Below are positions 46,901-59,300 of a stretch of DNA of 60,000 nucleotides, piece after piece. The position numbers and the translations under genes were made by a program. Under the pieces are notes generated by a model, which had not been told where the DNA came from, did no database searches, and worked only from the letters and a program-made list of their open reading frames with translations. The number at the start of each line of letters is the position of its first letter. The stretch's first letter is position 1. Source of the DNA: Tubiluchus corallicola (taxonomy: Eukaryota > Priapulida > Priapulimorpha > Priapulimorphida > Tubiluchidae); the NCBI GenBank assembly GCA_030141605.1, contig JAQGDQ010000291.1:169071-229070 (forward strand), read 5' to 3'.

Positions 46901-48379
46901 CCAGACAATGCATATGGGTACATCTGAAACAATGCCTTGTAGCTCATGCTGTTATAATAGCAATAGTTTTAACAGCTAGCTAGAATCTTACCTAGTTCGT
47001 TTTTTCTTGTTTCCAAGTCAGGTCCTGCTAGTAAATCACTCAATATGCAGTACTATGCAGTACTCAATATTACCTGTGTATTGTACTACTTACACTAGGA
47101 GCGAGTTTTTCAATAGGAACATTCTGTTTAACAGCTGTTTGCACTATTGGACTGTTCTCTAAGGTACTAGTGGCTAAGACATTTAAAATCCCAGCTTCTG
47201 TAAAGAACTTTATTCCTAAATAACAAAATTTGCAGTTAAATTAAATACTGTTTAGATGTTTCTAATTTGTAAACTGGTGAATCCAAGATAATTATGACAA
47301 ACACAAAAGTTTTCACTCAGAAAACTACAAGCCATTTATTGCACGCTCTACCACTGACCAGTCTCTAAGTACTGCGTGAACAATTCACATTAAATTATAT
47401 GAGTTCTCCTTTAATTACACACACAAAATCAATACACCATTCAAAAAATGTAATACAAAATCTGCACAAATTTATATAACTTGATTTCCAACTACGTGAG
47501 TGAGAGGTATATACTATATAAGTAGCTGCGACTATCTACCATAATGAGAGTTTTAAATTGTGTAGTACCAGATTGGTTTTCTATATCAGTGTATCTTGCT
47601 GCAGATTTTTGTGCCACGTAAGCCCAAAATGGATCAGAATCCGTAATTCTACAAACTCTTCCTTCATCATACCATGCCCCAAAAACATCTTGATCAGTGT
47701 AGCACTACAGCAAGAAAGAATTTTATCCAAACTAGCCACTAGGTATCTAATTGGTAGAGGTATAGTTCAACGGTAGCCTGCTCGCTTCCTAAGTGGAAGG
47801 TTAAGTATTCACTACTTAACCTAGGCATATCAAGAACTTAAAAATCGCGCTAATGTTTTTTCGACCAAATTCGCAGGTTTACCGAAATAACATGCGGGTG
47901 GTAATAATAATGGAGTCCATCTTGGATATAAGTATTGAGTTACTCTTGGTGTTATCCCTGGACTGCGTCTAAACAAATTTTTAATAATATGATCAGGTAC
48001 CCTACTCGCACTACTGCCACTAGTCGTAGCACGAAAGATAACAAGAAAATTAATACATTTACCACAAAAGCAATAACCGCATTAGAACCAGATAGATTTC
48101 CATGTATTAAATCACGCAATGAACGGCGAAACGTAATAAACTTAAGTCAATAAAAATTGTGCTTGAATCTAGAGACAAAATTAATGCTTATCCTTATACT
48201 TCTTTATAACTTTGTTGGTATACCTCAGGTTCCTTTGGGCCAATTAAGCAAACAGACACGTCTTTGCGGGCGGAGGCATGTTTTGCCGCCGAACTACCCA
48301 CAAGTCCAGCCCCAATTACACATATTTCGTATTTTTCTTTTAATGAATAATCACCACGAAAACGCCTAGCAGCAGACAT
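40923..48379 (-). CDS. Sarcosine-oxidase-like FAD-dependent amine oxidoreductase, copy B, 429 aa, PTS1 SRL
   Basis: Eight exons in the same phases as copy A: 48379-48224, 47704-47569, 47215-47094, 46631-46475, 43413-43206, 42380-42256, 41757-41614 and 41164-40923. The FAD motif is GAGLVGSS; the candidate flavin-linking Cys is Cys361 in KAACLTTRTSTHRP; the C-terminal Gly loop is GYGAKSCDELG. It ends HTSRL, and S-R-L is a canonical type-1 peroxisomal signal, as expected for an H2O2-producing oxidase. Exon 6 is two codons longer than in copy A. Exons 2, 5 and 8 are close to copy A; exons 1, 3, 4, 6 and 7 are much more diverged. AATAAA on the minus strand at 40776-40771 is a plausible polyadenylation signal, 147 bp after the stop. 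Both genes point the same way, so this is a direct tandem duplicate; the substrate is unknown. Confidence 0.9.
42524..42788. repeat. 28-bp minisatellite, about 9 copies
   Basis: The unit is CAACAAGACTTTGAGCAAAA then CAAGAGAG, nearly perfect. In the intron between exons 5 and 6 of oxidase copy B. Leu/Cys-rich minus-strand frames are artefacts. Confidence 0.97.
43230..43585. repeat. Near-identical block shared by the oxidase paralogues (also 31720-32072)
   Basis: Exon 5 and roughly 150 bp of the adjoining end of intron 4 are almost the same in both genes, including the non-coding GGTGTTCTCCTGTAAATTAT and GGTTAGTTGGTGTGGAATGC. Other introns of the pair do not align by eye. This is the pattern expected of gene conversion. 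Confidence 0.8.
44094..46279. repeat. 36-bp satellite-like array, about 60 copies
   Basis: The unit is ATGTGTAAATCATTGTTCAA then TGAAATCTCTTTTAGC. Variants at GTGTAAA/TATAAA/GTGTGAA and TAGC/TAGT recur in mixed order. The period is divisible by three with no stops in several frames, so false frames of about 400-612 codons exist on both strands. The array lies wholly within intron 4 of oxidase copy B. The left end (about 44370-44450) has units shortened by 1-3 bases. Confidence 0.97.
46850..47050. mobile_element. Truncated copy of the 34936-35328 MITE
   Basis: Blocks such as GTGATTGATG, AAGGTTAAGTGTACCAGACA and GCTAGCTAGAATCTTACCTA align to the left half of the element at 34936. It lies between exons 3 and 4 of copy B, whereas the other copy is in intron 1 of copy A, so these are separate insertions. 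Confidence 0.65.
47755..47815 (+). mobile_element. tRNA-like fragment, probable SINE head
   Basis: GGTATAGTTCAACGGTAGCC has an A-box form and GGAAGGTTAAGTATTC stands where a B box should be, but it has decayed. In intron 1 of oxidase copy B. Confidence 0.3.
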
Positions 48380-50868
48380 GTTGACGTAAAATGGTAGATC
48401 TTGAAAATTGCGAGAAATCGTGCAACATTAAGCATTTAAACTGTTTTCTTACCAGTATAGGTGAAAGACTTGTGGCCTGAATGATTGTGAGGTTATGCAA
48501 AATAATATTAACTATACCTACTGATTTTGTCGTCAATGGCAAATGTAATTTACCACCGAAAAATGCAAGCTCCTGGTTATTGGAAGGTATAATATCGCAG
48601 GTTACACATACAAAATGGCACATAGACAAAGTTATAGAGAAATTATAAGTGTCACAGGAGAAAAAGTAGTGTAGTTCAAACTGTAGAGTTCACTGTAGTT
48701 CAAGCCTCTAATCCTGCCCGGTTCGAGATGCGCCTTGATAGACACTGGAAATGCAACACAGAAAAATAAATAGACTCTAGGTTGCCACAGTGAGACAATG
48801 AAGTCTTGTGCCACGCTTCAAATTGCCTCTTATTTTCTTTATTTTTAGTAAAGTGAATAAGGAAGAGTGGAGATTGGAGAGGTCCATAAGCTGTTATGCT
48901 TGACTTCTATAATTCGATGGTAATGGTAACGGTAAATAGGTCAGCAAACGAAACTACAAAATTAATAATAATTTTAATTTCAGCATAAATGTAATAATAT
49001 AATACCTGATAGTATTTATAGTGATAACATTGTTGTTATTGGGTCTATTCCAGGCTTGTCAATTTTCCACTCAAGATCAAATGCCACCAGTAATACCTAG
49101 GGTGCAACATAGTAACCTTCTGCTAATAAATAAAACTGACAAATAATAGTACAGAGCAATTTGTTGGTATTGCTCAATCAGTTGTGACTCTAACATGCAT
49201 TCAATATTTTGTGGGGAAGTTTAGCTGTCTCGATTTTTCTAGGAGCGGCAAAAGACTCTTTTCTATATCAGCCCATGAGTAACACATTATACAGAGGTAT
49301 TCAAACTCCAAACATACTTGATTCGATGTAAACAAATGAAGAAGATGCGAGGGACAAACTCAAGCATTAATCTCTTCTTGGTCATAGTCATTACAGAATT
49401 ATACAGTTTTAATAATTATTACAATTACATGCTATACTTATAAGCTTTCTGTAAATTTACTACAGCATAATTATCATAGAGTGATTTATGCAGGAATGAG
49501 ATATGAAGAAGCCGTGGATTGCTCTGTTATACGATTTCACATTGACCTAGATTGTGTATGGAAAAATTTTGCTGATAAAATACGATAAAACATAAAATGC
49601 ATAAGATTATTGAAAATTACATACCAATGTTAAAGTTAGAAGTCAGCAACATGGCATCACGAGATCTAAATCAGGGATTATTCAAAAGGCAGTTGAGACT
49701 ACGCGAAAAAAGAGGAATACATATTAATGGTACTTGCTGTTATGTCGCCAATGTGACCATGAGTTATGCCAGGGCAAGAAACGAAACAAAAAGTGAGTGC
49801 TGCCAAGCACAGAGAAGCAAGGAAAAATGAATAGCACGTGAAGCCAAGCAAAAATCCTAAAGCATTTTATGTGTATACTAACTGTAGACTAAAAACTATA
49901 ACTGCATTATGTGGCCTTAAAGATGAATCACGAAAGGTGTACAAGTTGAATCTAGAGAAGGCCAAGTTGCTAATTAATTTGCTTTTCTGCAGCGTTTTAC
50001 GAGATATGGTGTTTTTACTGATCGAAAGATAAAAGAATAGTGATCAGGCAGTATTGTCTAATAGGTGGTTGTATGGATATGGTACGATATTGTATGGAAA
50101 CTCGAACTCAACAGCATCTATCAGGCGCTCAAGTTGCAGGTGTATGATAAACTTGTGTTCTGAATATCTATCAATGCTATCTTTTTGGAGCATCATAGCG
50201 ACCACACTGCCTTTCAAGATAAATCCAATGTGTTTGGTGGGCTGGAGATCAAATGAATTTTTAGGCCATTCATTTTGATCTACTCTAATCATACTAATAC
50301 TCAGGACTGCTGGTTCCTCCAGAGCATGTGTGCCTGAGACACATAACACTTCTACAGTCTACACTAAAATAACAATCTTGATTTTCAATTGGTTGAGCAG
50401 TACTTTGATACAACAAATTATTCTGTACTGTTATTCATATAGTTATTGTACATACATAGCAAAGGTTGTGTTGCATATTCTGTAGTATAGTTATAAAAAT
50501 GTCAGGTATAAAGCAGTGTTCATATAATCATTAGGGCGAATGCAGAAATCTCCTCTAGAAATCACCATTTAGTAACAGAACAAGCCTGTATTTAAATATT
50601 TATATACAGTGAATATAAATCTTACACTCTCACATAATTTGGCTGTATCCTTGTCAGTAGCAGGATACCATGTATTGCCTTGCAGAAGATATTAATGAAG
50701 AAGCTAAATTTCTTTTTCCAAAACTTTTCAGAGTTCCATTGGTGATTTTTTTCTTTTTCTGAAAATGCCATTTCTTACTACATTGAGAGCTGTGATACCA
50801 ATAATAGTTAACTATACAATTAATGTAATTAATATAATAGGGCTAGTATACAATTAAGGAATGCTACT
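48380..50868. other. Region upstream of oxidase copy B, no gene recognised
   Basis: Should contain the promoter of copy B. Short open frames at 49597-49830 (+) and 50044-50349 (-) have protein-like stretches but match no family I know, and lack convincing splice partners. Confidence 0.4.
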
Positions 50869-51297
50869 TTAAATATTGGCTTTGATTGACATAACGTTTC
50901 TTAACGTAAATATTTTTGTGATATAAGCTATCGATTTATGTTCCAGGCTTCCAGTACTGTTTCGCAGATTACCGTAGATCACAAGATCGAAGCCTACATG
51001 TATGGTTTTTAAACCAATAGTTTCCTCTCTCACGGTGCTTCTCTTTATGGTTTTTTCTCTTGCTAAATTGACTTTCATGATACAGCCTTGACCAGGAAAG
51101 TTGTTTTTAATTACTTTTTTGTAGTACTCACGGACACAAATGACGCCGACAAAGTACGGTATGCAGTTAGCTATTTTAAAATTAATTATGAAAATTACAT
51201 AAGCCTCGCATGAACTGCACGCGAGAACTTCTTTCTCACGGTTTGATGCGAGTTTGTACACTTTGCCTTTCCAGAAATAAGTAAGCGATAAATACAT
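50869..51297 (-). CDS. Unidentified ORF of 142 codons
   Basis: An open minus-strand frame with a hydrophobic stretch (VIFIINFKIANCIPYFVGVI) followed by a basic region. I recognise no domain. It may be a real exon, a transposon relic or chance; it is listed only because it is the longest non-repetitive unexplained frame in this part of the window apart from the one near 57645. Confidence 0.15.
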   Translation of the reverse strand: MYLSLTYFWKGKVYKLASNREKEVLACSSCEAYVIFIINFKIANCIPYFVGVICVREYYKKVIKNNFPGQGCIMKVNLAREKTIKRSTVREETIGLKTIHVGFDLVIYGNLRNSTGSLEHKSIAYITKIFTLRNVMSIKANI

Positions 51298-54200
51298 CCC
51301 ACTAGCTCCATAAATAATAATAACAAAAGTTACGGTGAAGTTTGGTTGCGATTTTATGCTTTAAAAATATTAAAATTTTTGCGAAATATTTGAAGAGATC
51401 TTTTACGAAGTATCAGAAATGCAAGTTGGACCGCGAGGAATTTTGGAAGCTGTGCGACTTCGACGCAAGGGCTGAAAGCTTCTCGGTTTTAACGAAATTT
51501 GAATGCAGTTTAGTGCAACATGAAACCAGAACTAAGTAAGTAATAGTTGTAACTGCTAGTTTATTACGTAATGCGCGAACATGTTTTTCACTCTCAGCGT
51601 CACTGTGATTTTATTTAACGCAGATAGATTGCTTCATGTTTCGTATAATGGAAGGCTAAAAAGTTATTTAGTAAGTGCTTTTAACCTTCATCAATTTTAA
51701 ATGATAATGTCGAAGGTGAAGATTTCTACGCGGCGGTTTTAAGATAAGTCACCATGCTGGAGAAAACACTTAATGTCGAAAGTTCTTTGAAACCAATAAC
51801 ATAATACAGTATAATTTTGATAACCACAGGTGAAAAACCAATTACCATCCAACATTTCAACTATTACGTACATTTTTGTCGATTAAAAACATTCACAGTA
51901 CATCTGCTAATATATTTCAATTCAGTGCGCGTTTATAGATGCCAATTTTATTAAATCTTGATGACTTGTTGTAAACAAATGTATTTGTAGCTTATGCTAT
52001 GGCTGTGTATGCAAACTGATTTTAGCTATGTAAACTAGGTTGTATAATTCAGTTAATTTATTTCAAGTTTATTTGCACAACTACAGTTACATAACATGGC
52101 AAAAATACAATTACAAGAATACAAAATAAAACAAATAAATGGGTAAAATGGCAAAGGCAAAAGTTAGTACAAGTATAAAATGTTATTGTACTGACAAATT
52201 AGAAAATTAGTCTAAATATCCTACTTAAATCTAATAAGAACTTATGTGCAAACTGCAAAGAACTAATTAAAACACATAATCTAAATAATTAAAAATGATC
52301 ATTAATACCTAGGCACCAACGTATCACATAAAAAACTGATTGAATCTGTTTGGATTGACTCTTAAAGTAAACTATTACTTATTTACTTAAATAGTTTACT
52401 TACATCTATTAAGAAATTATGAACAAGCTGCAAAGAATTAATTAAAATATATAATCTAAATAATTACAAGGTATTCATAAAAAATTCATAAAAATGATTA
52501 AAAAGGTATAAGAAGGAGCTTTTCAGAGGCAAAATCGAATTTACATTTAAAAACTTGAGGGCGATCGCGATTTATTCTCAGCCTAAAATTTATGTTTCTA
52601 ATATTAATACTTTGACAAGCACATGACAACATGCTACATGATTAAAATTGAATGTAGCTCCTGAGCCTGATAGCATCTGTCCTGCTGCTTATATATGAGA
52701 TCTTTTGCAAATTAGTCAATAAAGACATTTCCACAGAAATGGGGAACCCTGGAGTTCAATATCTTATATTTGCAGTAAAGGGTTATGGGGATAAAGATAC
52801 TTTATTAAAATATAATATGAAAGAATCTTGCTGCAGACTCTCGTCAATTCTCTTGCATCTTACACATCACTTTTTGTCTTGCGAGTGATTTTGTTAGCCA
52901 GGTTGGCTGTCTAAAAATATAAACAAAGCTTAGAGAGCGTTTGGTAAATATAATAGCACTTTGCATTGTGTTCAGGGTAACATTACTTCCAAAAAATGCC
53001 TCAAATACAAGAACCTGTCCCTCTTTTTTATGTAATTGAATAATTGTTGGCTGGATGCATAATTTTTCAGCATTTAAAAAATTCTGGAAGGAATATTACA
53101 GTGTTAATACAGCCTGGCAAGCTGTTCTTCAAAAATTTTTTAGTACGATTTGCAGTTTCTTTAGTATACTTACGTTTGGTCTTATGTCTTAATGTACAAA
53201 ACACAGTATATACGTTACATTTTTTATCAAAACAAAGCAAATATTTGAAAATAGGAACAAATAAACTATTTTAGTCAAATTAGACGAAAATCTGGACAAA
53301 TATTGTACTGCTAAGATTTTCTATTTCTGCTTCTTCAAAGCATTTCTTCTGATCGTTATAAACACATGCATTTTTAAAATCAGCAACTGATTTCAAGTTA
53401 TTTTTTCCCCACAACCTTTAAGCGTAATTTCGAGTTGTTCATGAACAGTTGTCTGTCTTGGCCTTTTTGCATAAATGTTTGCTTGATATAGCCTTGTGAG
53501 AAAATTGCAGGGTGTCATATCTTTCAAGTTCCAAGATTCCTGTTGAAAGAGCATCGGCTGTCAATCCAATGCAAACGTCGGGTCACTTGCGTTGAGAAAG
53601 TCCCCAGCAACTCTTGAGTAGTGAAGAAGGGTTTCAGTTTGTTTGGAAAACTACATTGATATTATTGAGACAGTTTAGTGTGTACTATGTTATGTTTTGA
53701 ATTTCCACTGAACTTAAATTGGTGATCAAAGTATCTCTTGTCGTGCTGAGATTTTGCCGTTAATTTTAATGTTGTCACCACAGCAGTGGTGTTCCAGTAA
53801 AAAAAATTGCCAGACCACTTGAGAATCATTTCAGAGTGTGCCAAGATCAGGGGAAATAAAGAAAATTGAAAAAGTGTGCAGTGTGACTTTTGAGGCACAT
53901 TATAAGCAAGTGTGAAAGAGAGTGTACAATGCAGATTGGAAAATATCTTCTCACGCCGTCAAAGTCAAAATTGCTTTTATGAGGTAGATCATGTTGAGTT
54001 TCATTCATTTCAAATGACAACTTCTTTCAAACTAATACATATATGATGCTAAGCAAACTAAGAAAGAGTGTATATGTAAGGAAATAAATGAAATAAAAAC
54101 AAACTCAGTGGTACAGATATGGAAACTATTATTAAACATTGTAAGTATATTCGTGTATAGTAAGTCAGTTATGCACTTGATGACCTTAGCTACTACAAAA

Positions 54201-54300
54201 TACATTTTTTTAAACAAATTCAGTGTGAAAAGTAATTTGTGTTTTTTAAGACGAAAAGGTTACTCTTCTTATTTTAACTTGCGACAGTAAGCTTTGCCGA
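51298..54300. other. Intergenic DNA, nothing recognised beyond a short duplication
   Basis: AT-rich sequence without supportable exons. Contains the duplicated segment described at 52222-52480. Confidence 0.4.
52222..52480. repeat. Direct duplication of about 85 bp, spaced 176 bp
   Basis: TACTTAAATCTAATAAGAAC..AACTGCAAAGAACTAATTAA at about 52222-52310 recurs, diverged, at about 52398-52480. Confidence 0.6.
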
Positions 54301-54304
54301 ATTA

Positions 54305-54515
54305 ATATGCCTTTTATCATCATGATCATTATCACCATCGTCATCATCATCATCATCGTCGTCATCATCATCGTCATCATCATCATCATCATCATCAACA
54401 ACAACATCATCATTATCATCATTATCATCAGCATCATTGTTGCCATAATAATGATACTCATTATTCTTGTGAATATCGTCATTATGGTCGTAATCATCAT
54501 CATCATCATTATCAA
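54305..54515. repeat. (ATC)n trinucleotide array
   Basis: About 210 bp of ATC with GTC and ATT interruptions. It yields Ile-, Met- and Asp-rich frames that are artefacts. Confidence 0.95.
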
Positions 54516-54539
54516 GTAACTCTTTAAAAACTCTTTTGT

Positions 54540-56424
54540 TTTTGAGAAAAAGTCTTTTTTTACAGTGCAAACGAAAAAAACAATTTTAATTTTTAATGCG
54601 GAGTAAGAAAATTTTCGTCTGTTATAGAGTTGTTTCTCTGAAAGTTGACTTTACAAATTCGCTCTAATGTGTTCTGTGACCTATAAATCTGATATGTCAA
54701 TAAAATGCTAGTATGCATTGGCAGTATTTTGTAAGAATTTAGCTGTAGGGCAGCACGCTTGTTGTCATGCTGAAATTTGACGTACAACGATCCAACTAAA
54801 CGAGAAAACAAAGAGAAAAATGCTAGCAGAACAAAAGAAAAATGAATAGTGAAAGAAATTAGCCAACTAAGCAAAATTTTGTGTAAAGTAGTCAACATAG
54901 GGAAAGAAGAGGCAAACAAAATATGAAAAGAGTATAGCAGAAAAACGAATAAAATTAGGAAAATCCACAAACAAGAGGCAAATAGGAAAAGAAAGACAAA
55001 AAAAGGAAATGAGTTGGAAAGATAAAGAGAAAGCTAGGAGGGAGAAATGGGCGGGGAGAGAGAGGGAGAGGGGGAGAAAGGAGAGAGAGGGGTGAAAGTG
55101 GAGGTGTTTAGGGAACACTGACGTTTCACACCTGTGATGAGTGAGGTTCGTCCTTCGAATCAAAGATGACCATAGTGACAGGGATAAAGGGTCAGTTTGG
55201 TGGTGGTGGTGGTGGTGGGGGGGGGGGGGTTGTCAATCCTTTGATGAGCTCGTTTCACACCTACAGCGTTCTAAACTGGCAGGTCTTTACATCATTTCTA
55301 AACACATAAGTAGTAGAGTGTTTGTGGGGAAACTAGAAGTGACTTGCACTGCAAAAGACAGATAATAAAAGTCATACTATTAGGGACATACATATATACA
55401 CAGCACAACATAAACAAGGTGCATACATATCACGGCGCCAGCTTTTTTCTAACATCTAATAATATAACCCTAAAGTAAGGTTTGGATTTACATTTTATTA
55501 AACTGTGTTTGACTACCAGGGAGCTGAAGTTTACATGTCCTATTTAGCTGGAGTAGCTGTAGAAAACCAGACCGTGTTGGCCTCTATTCCTAACCATCCG
55601 AGCTGCCTGCAGGCTCAGAAACAGATGTATTCATCAGAATGTCCAGTTTGTGGTTAAGACTAGTATCCACGCCACGCACGCATATTTCTGTTACAAGAAG
55701 ATTAGAACCGCTGGGAAGCTGTGGGTATTGATTACGCCTGTGTCATCTAGGCATTTTCTCGATGGCTCAGTGAGCTACGTGTGTGCGTGTATGGAGTGCA
55801 GGTTACCGCGTCATCGTCAGCTGATTCAATGTTTTTACTTACGCTGCAAAAACCTTGACTGACTGCAGGGCTTGTATTTGACAACGTGTCATCGAGTATT
55901 TATGTACGTATGCGTTGATATATGTCGCCCCAATTTAGCGTGACGTGCAGCTTTTGACCAATTTAAAGAATTGTTGACTTTGAAGGGAGTTTAAATGATC
56001 TCAAATATTGATTGTTCACTTAACTGATGGTCACGTTTGAAGCGCATGTGGTTTTCCCATAATTATCTTCGTTGGTTCATTTCTTTGCAACTATTTTTTA
56101 TTTGTTTTCACTATTTTACGCCCTCACTTGGTATTGATTTTTTTTGCCTTTTTGGTTTCGCTTTTCGTAGAACGTTTAGCTAGGTTATATGTAAATTTAA
56201 CCCATATGGTCGGGGTAACAAAATAATGCACTAATTTGAACAAGAAACAGCTGTCCCAGTGTTAGGTACAAGTGAGGTTCTATCACTATTTAATTATTTA
56301 CAATTAATTAGGTCCACGAGGAGAGATGGCCCTGTAATGAATTACTTTTATTTGTTCTTGCTGATGTTGTCTTAGAAGCGCTCCTATATATATGTTACCT
56401 AGATATAGAAAAAAATCTTGTGAC
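54540..56424. other. Intergenic DNA with purine-rich and G-rich tracts
   Basis: Holds a GGGAGAGAGAGGGAGAGG-type tract (about 55035-55095) and a GGTGGTGG/poly-G tract (about 55197-55230). 55550-55860 has a more balanced base composition, but I find no gene in it. Confidence 0.4.
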
Positions 56425-56615
56425 TGGCAGAATATTCATAGACTTACTACAACACAACAAACTACTCACCAAATTACAGCACTATGGAATAAGATTTGAC
56501 TAATCGAAAACAATTAATAACACGCCATCATCTTTTAAAAATATAACGTGTGGTGTTTCACAGGGATCTAATTTAGGACCACTTTTGTTCTTACTTTACA
56601 TCAATGATTTATAAA
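56425..56615 (+). pseudogene. LINE reverse-transcriptase relic (catalytic-domain fragment)
   Basis: A frame starting at 56444 reads LLQHNKLLTKLQHYGIRFD, then an in-frame stop, then a stretch ending [20 protein letters not shown]. This is the core RT motif (GVPQGSxLGPLLFxLYINDL) of non-LTR retrotransposons. The spacing between the two blocks is shorter than usual, indicating a deletion. A TA run (56622-56646) follows at once. Confidence 0.85.
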
Positions 56616-56616
56616 G

Positions 56617-56649
<33 letters not shown>

Positions 56650-56651
<2 letters not shown>

Positions 56652-58693
56652 AATATATAGACAAGCACTTTTTCACTGTGTTGGCTGCCTCAAAAATGCT
56701 AATTACGCGTCGTGTTGCGATCAACTGGAGTTAATTAATTTTAAACATCGTAGGCCTTGGTACAGGCAAGTTGGAATAATTTCGAACAGTAACATCAATT
56801 TTAATCAATATTTGTATTGTATGGCATTTCAGATTGGAACACGAAAGTGCAAGAACAATGTTCCCGTGTGAGAGATGTGCGAAATTTACTCCCAAATAGC
56901 TACATAATCTCGCAACTTATCCATGTAGTGCTGATAGTTTTTTTTTCGTGTGTTGCATACTAGCTTTCCGCTTCCTCAGAACCAGATAAACAGCCTTGTT
57001 AGCGTGGCAGACTGCACACAATCTAGGGGCCACCCACCACACCCTCATCTGAGATTTGCGACTAGGCACTCATTTTGGCCTCGCCTCGCTCGTCTGTTCT
57101 GGTTTTGCAAAGTCAGTAGCTTTAAAATTTCGTCAGAATTTTTCTGCACTTTCGGTCAGTTATGGTTTATTTATATCTGGCCAGTGTCCACATCTTTGAG
57201 TGAGGCGAACGTTTGCGAAAGTAGGCCATGTTAACAAGCTTGAAATAGGACATGCCAAACTATTAATACCCTCCTTCCTAAATATGCCTAGCTTATCTAA
57301 GATATGGTCGTAATTTGCAGTTATGCTCAAAGTTTAACAGTTAGGTGTAATCTTTATCTTCGGTCTGCATATGCTTATTTTCTCTGAGCTGCTTATCACT
57401 AAGCAAAACCGGTATGTCTTTGCTTTAAACTTCAAAAGCCTAACAGGGTTTTTTTTACATGCAGCAGCTGTTGTTAATGCACTCAAGGTTTGTTCAAGGT
57501 TTTGCAAAGTAAATTATTTTTTGCAAACTTTGCAGGCAATTAGAAATTTGGATGATTTCTGTATCATACTTGTTTCCAGTCACACTGAATCATGGAAAAT
57601 TGTTTTGTTAGTTTAAGCTTCGAGGAAATATAAATCCCAAAAAGGTGAGCAAAATTGCTGGATGGGGTGTGCTCATTATCGAAGTGAAACAGTGTTGGAT
57701 CCAGTCATTATATGGATGGGTAACTGCTGTAGTGTGTCTATTCAAACACATTTCTGCGGGTTTGGTGTCATCCCATCTCTTAAGGATTACCCTTAATAGT
57801 GAGCTAAATACCGGTCCTGCCACTTACGTTAAACAAGCTGTGTTTATAGTCTTATTGTTTTTAGATATACTGTTTTTGAAACAAAAAATCCCAAAATGGC
57901 GAATAGAAAGCTTGAAATATTGGAATTACAATCTAAAGATCCATGATTTAAATTCTGTGTTTGTTTTGACTTCTTCGGATTTTTATTTTCGTTCATTGGT
58001 GCTTTCAAAGCGTGCAAAATTTAATTGCTGGGTTCTATTATTCTGCTTTCTGCGCTTATTTGTTAGGTTATCTCTTTATTACTTTCGTTGTCTTTGCAGT
58101 ATATCGCAGGTCTGCATAAGTAATTACTAAATTTCGGTAATTTTGCTTGCGGTTGTTAATAGTTAATAGCTTTCGTATGTTAATTTTGCTTTTGTATGAA
58201 CGATTATTAAAATTATTGAATGGTTGCGAATGTTCAATTACGATGCAGTACAATACGTGTTGTTAGCGAACAAGAATTAAAATTTCACCACAATCATCAT
58301 CATCAAGTACCTGTGTGTACTGAATTTGAATAAATTACCGTTAAGCGCAATTTGTTTCATTGTAATGTTAGAAAAAATGGCTACAAAGCTCTCGGCAAGA
58401 TGAATTTAAGCTGCAGAATGCGTTTTGTATCGACTCAGAATGTGCTACATACAGCGGTTCATACAACGGTCACGTATACGCACAGTGCTGCCATGTATGA
58501 AACGGGGTTAGGCTACACAGGCCTTTCTCTATCATCAGCTTCATGTAGCCATGCAATTAGAGAGAGAGAAAGAGAGAGAGAGAGAGAGTCGCACAATAAA
58601 TGCTGTTAATCCTTCGCTAGTGGCTTAGTGGTTTCCACTCGTGGAAATTAAAAGCGTAAGACTCGTCTTTGGACACTTGATTAGCCGCGCTAT
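56650..58693. other. Intergenic DNA, one long unexplained frame
   Basis: A 161-codon plus-strand frame at 57645-58130 is hydrophobic and Phe/Leu-rich towards its end. The opposite strand at 57608-57823 is also open. Neither is recognised. A short GA run is at 58560-58588. Confidence 0.35.
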
Positions 58694-58962
58694 GTTTCCT
58701 CCCTAATTAAAAACTACCTTATTCTCATTGTGATCCAGGTTTCCTCCCTAATTAGAAACTACCTTATTCTCATTGTGATCCAGGTTTCCTCCCTAATTAG
58801 AAACTACCTTATTCTCATTGTGATCCAGGTTTCCTCCCTAATTAGAAACTACCTTATTCTCATTGTGATCCAGGTTTCCTCCCTAATTAGAAACTACCTT
58901 ATTCTCATTGTGATCCAGGTTTCCTCCCTAATTAGAAACTACCTTATTCTCATGGTGAATGT
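58694..58962. repeat. 45-bp minisatellite, 6 copies
   Basis: The unit is CAGGTTTCCTCCCTAATTAG then AAACTACCTTATTCTCATTG and TGATC; copies are almost identical, so the array is recent. Period divisible by three gives a false 80-codon frame. Confidence 0.97.
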
Positions 58963-59059
58963 ATTACTTTAGAGTTTAAAAGAAACTCGGCCCCCTATGA
59001 TTGTAGGTCAAAACAGTCTACTCTTTAAAATATTGAAAGGAAACGTACTATTTTTTTTT

Positions 59060-59300
59060 CAAAAATGACTTACGTGCATTTCGGAAGCGTTTTGCCAAAA
59101 ACAGGTGCTGTGCCTCTCAATTCAGAGGTGTTCGTTTGTGATATATTTCACACTTACGACAGCTCATGCGTGAGCATGGCGGTAAATTTGAAATTTTAAT
59201 TTTTATCTTAAAACTTGCTTAGTTTTAGTAAAACACGCTGAATCTCTTGCAGTAGCACTGTATTTCAATTTTTTCTTTTGGAAACACGTGCAACATACTC
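59060..59300. repeat. Dispersed repeat, copy 2 (also 32265-32510)
   Basis: See copy 1. Shared blocks occur in the same order and orientation, with many differences, so both copies are old. Confidence 0.6.

Noticed and set aside
46850-47050. Conserved regulatory element shared by the two oxidase genes
   Set aside because: The copies sit in non-equivalent introns, and the one at 34936 has terminal inverted repeats, so shared mobile element is the simpler reading.
57608-58130. Overlapping frames of 161 (+) and 71 (-) codons as a gene
   Set aside because: No recognised domain, no splice partners, and the hydrophobic end fits translated T-rich DNA; kept only as a note in the region entry.
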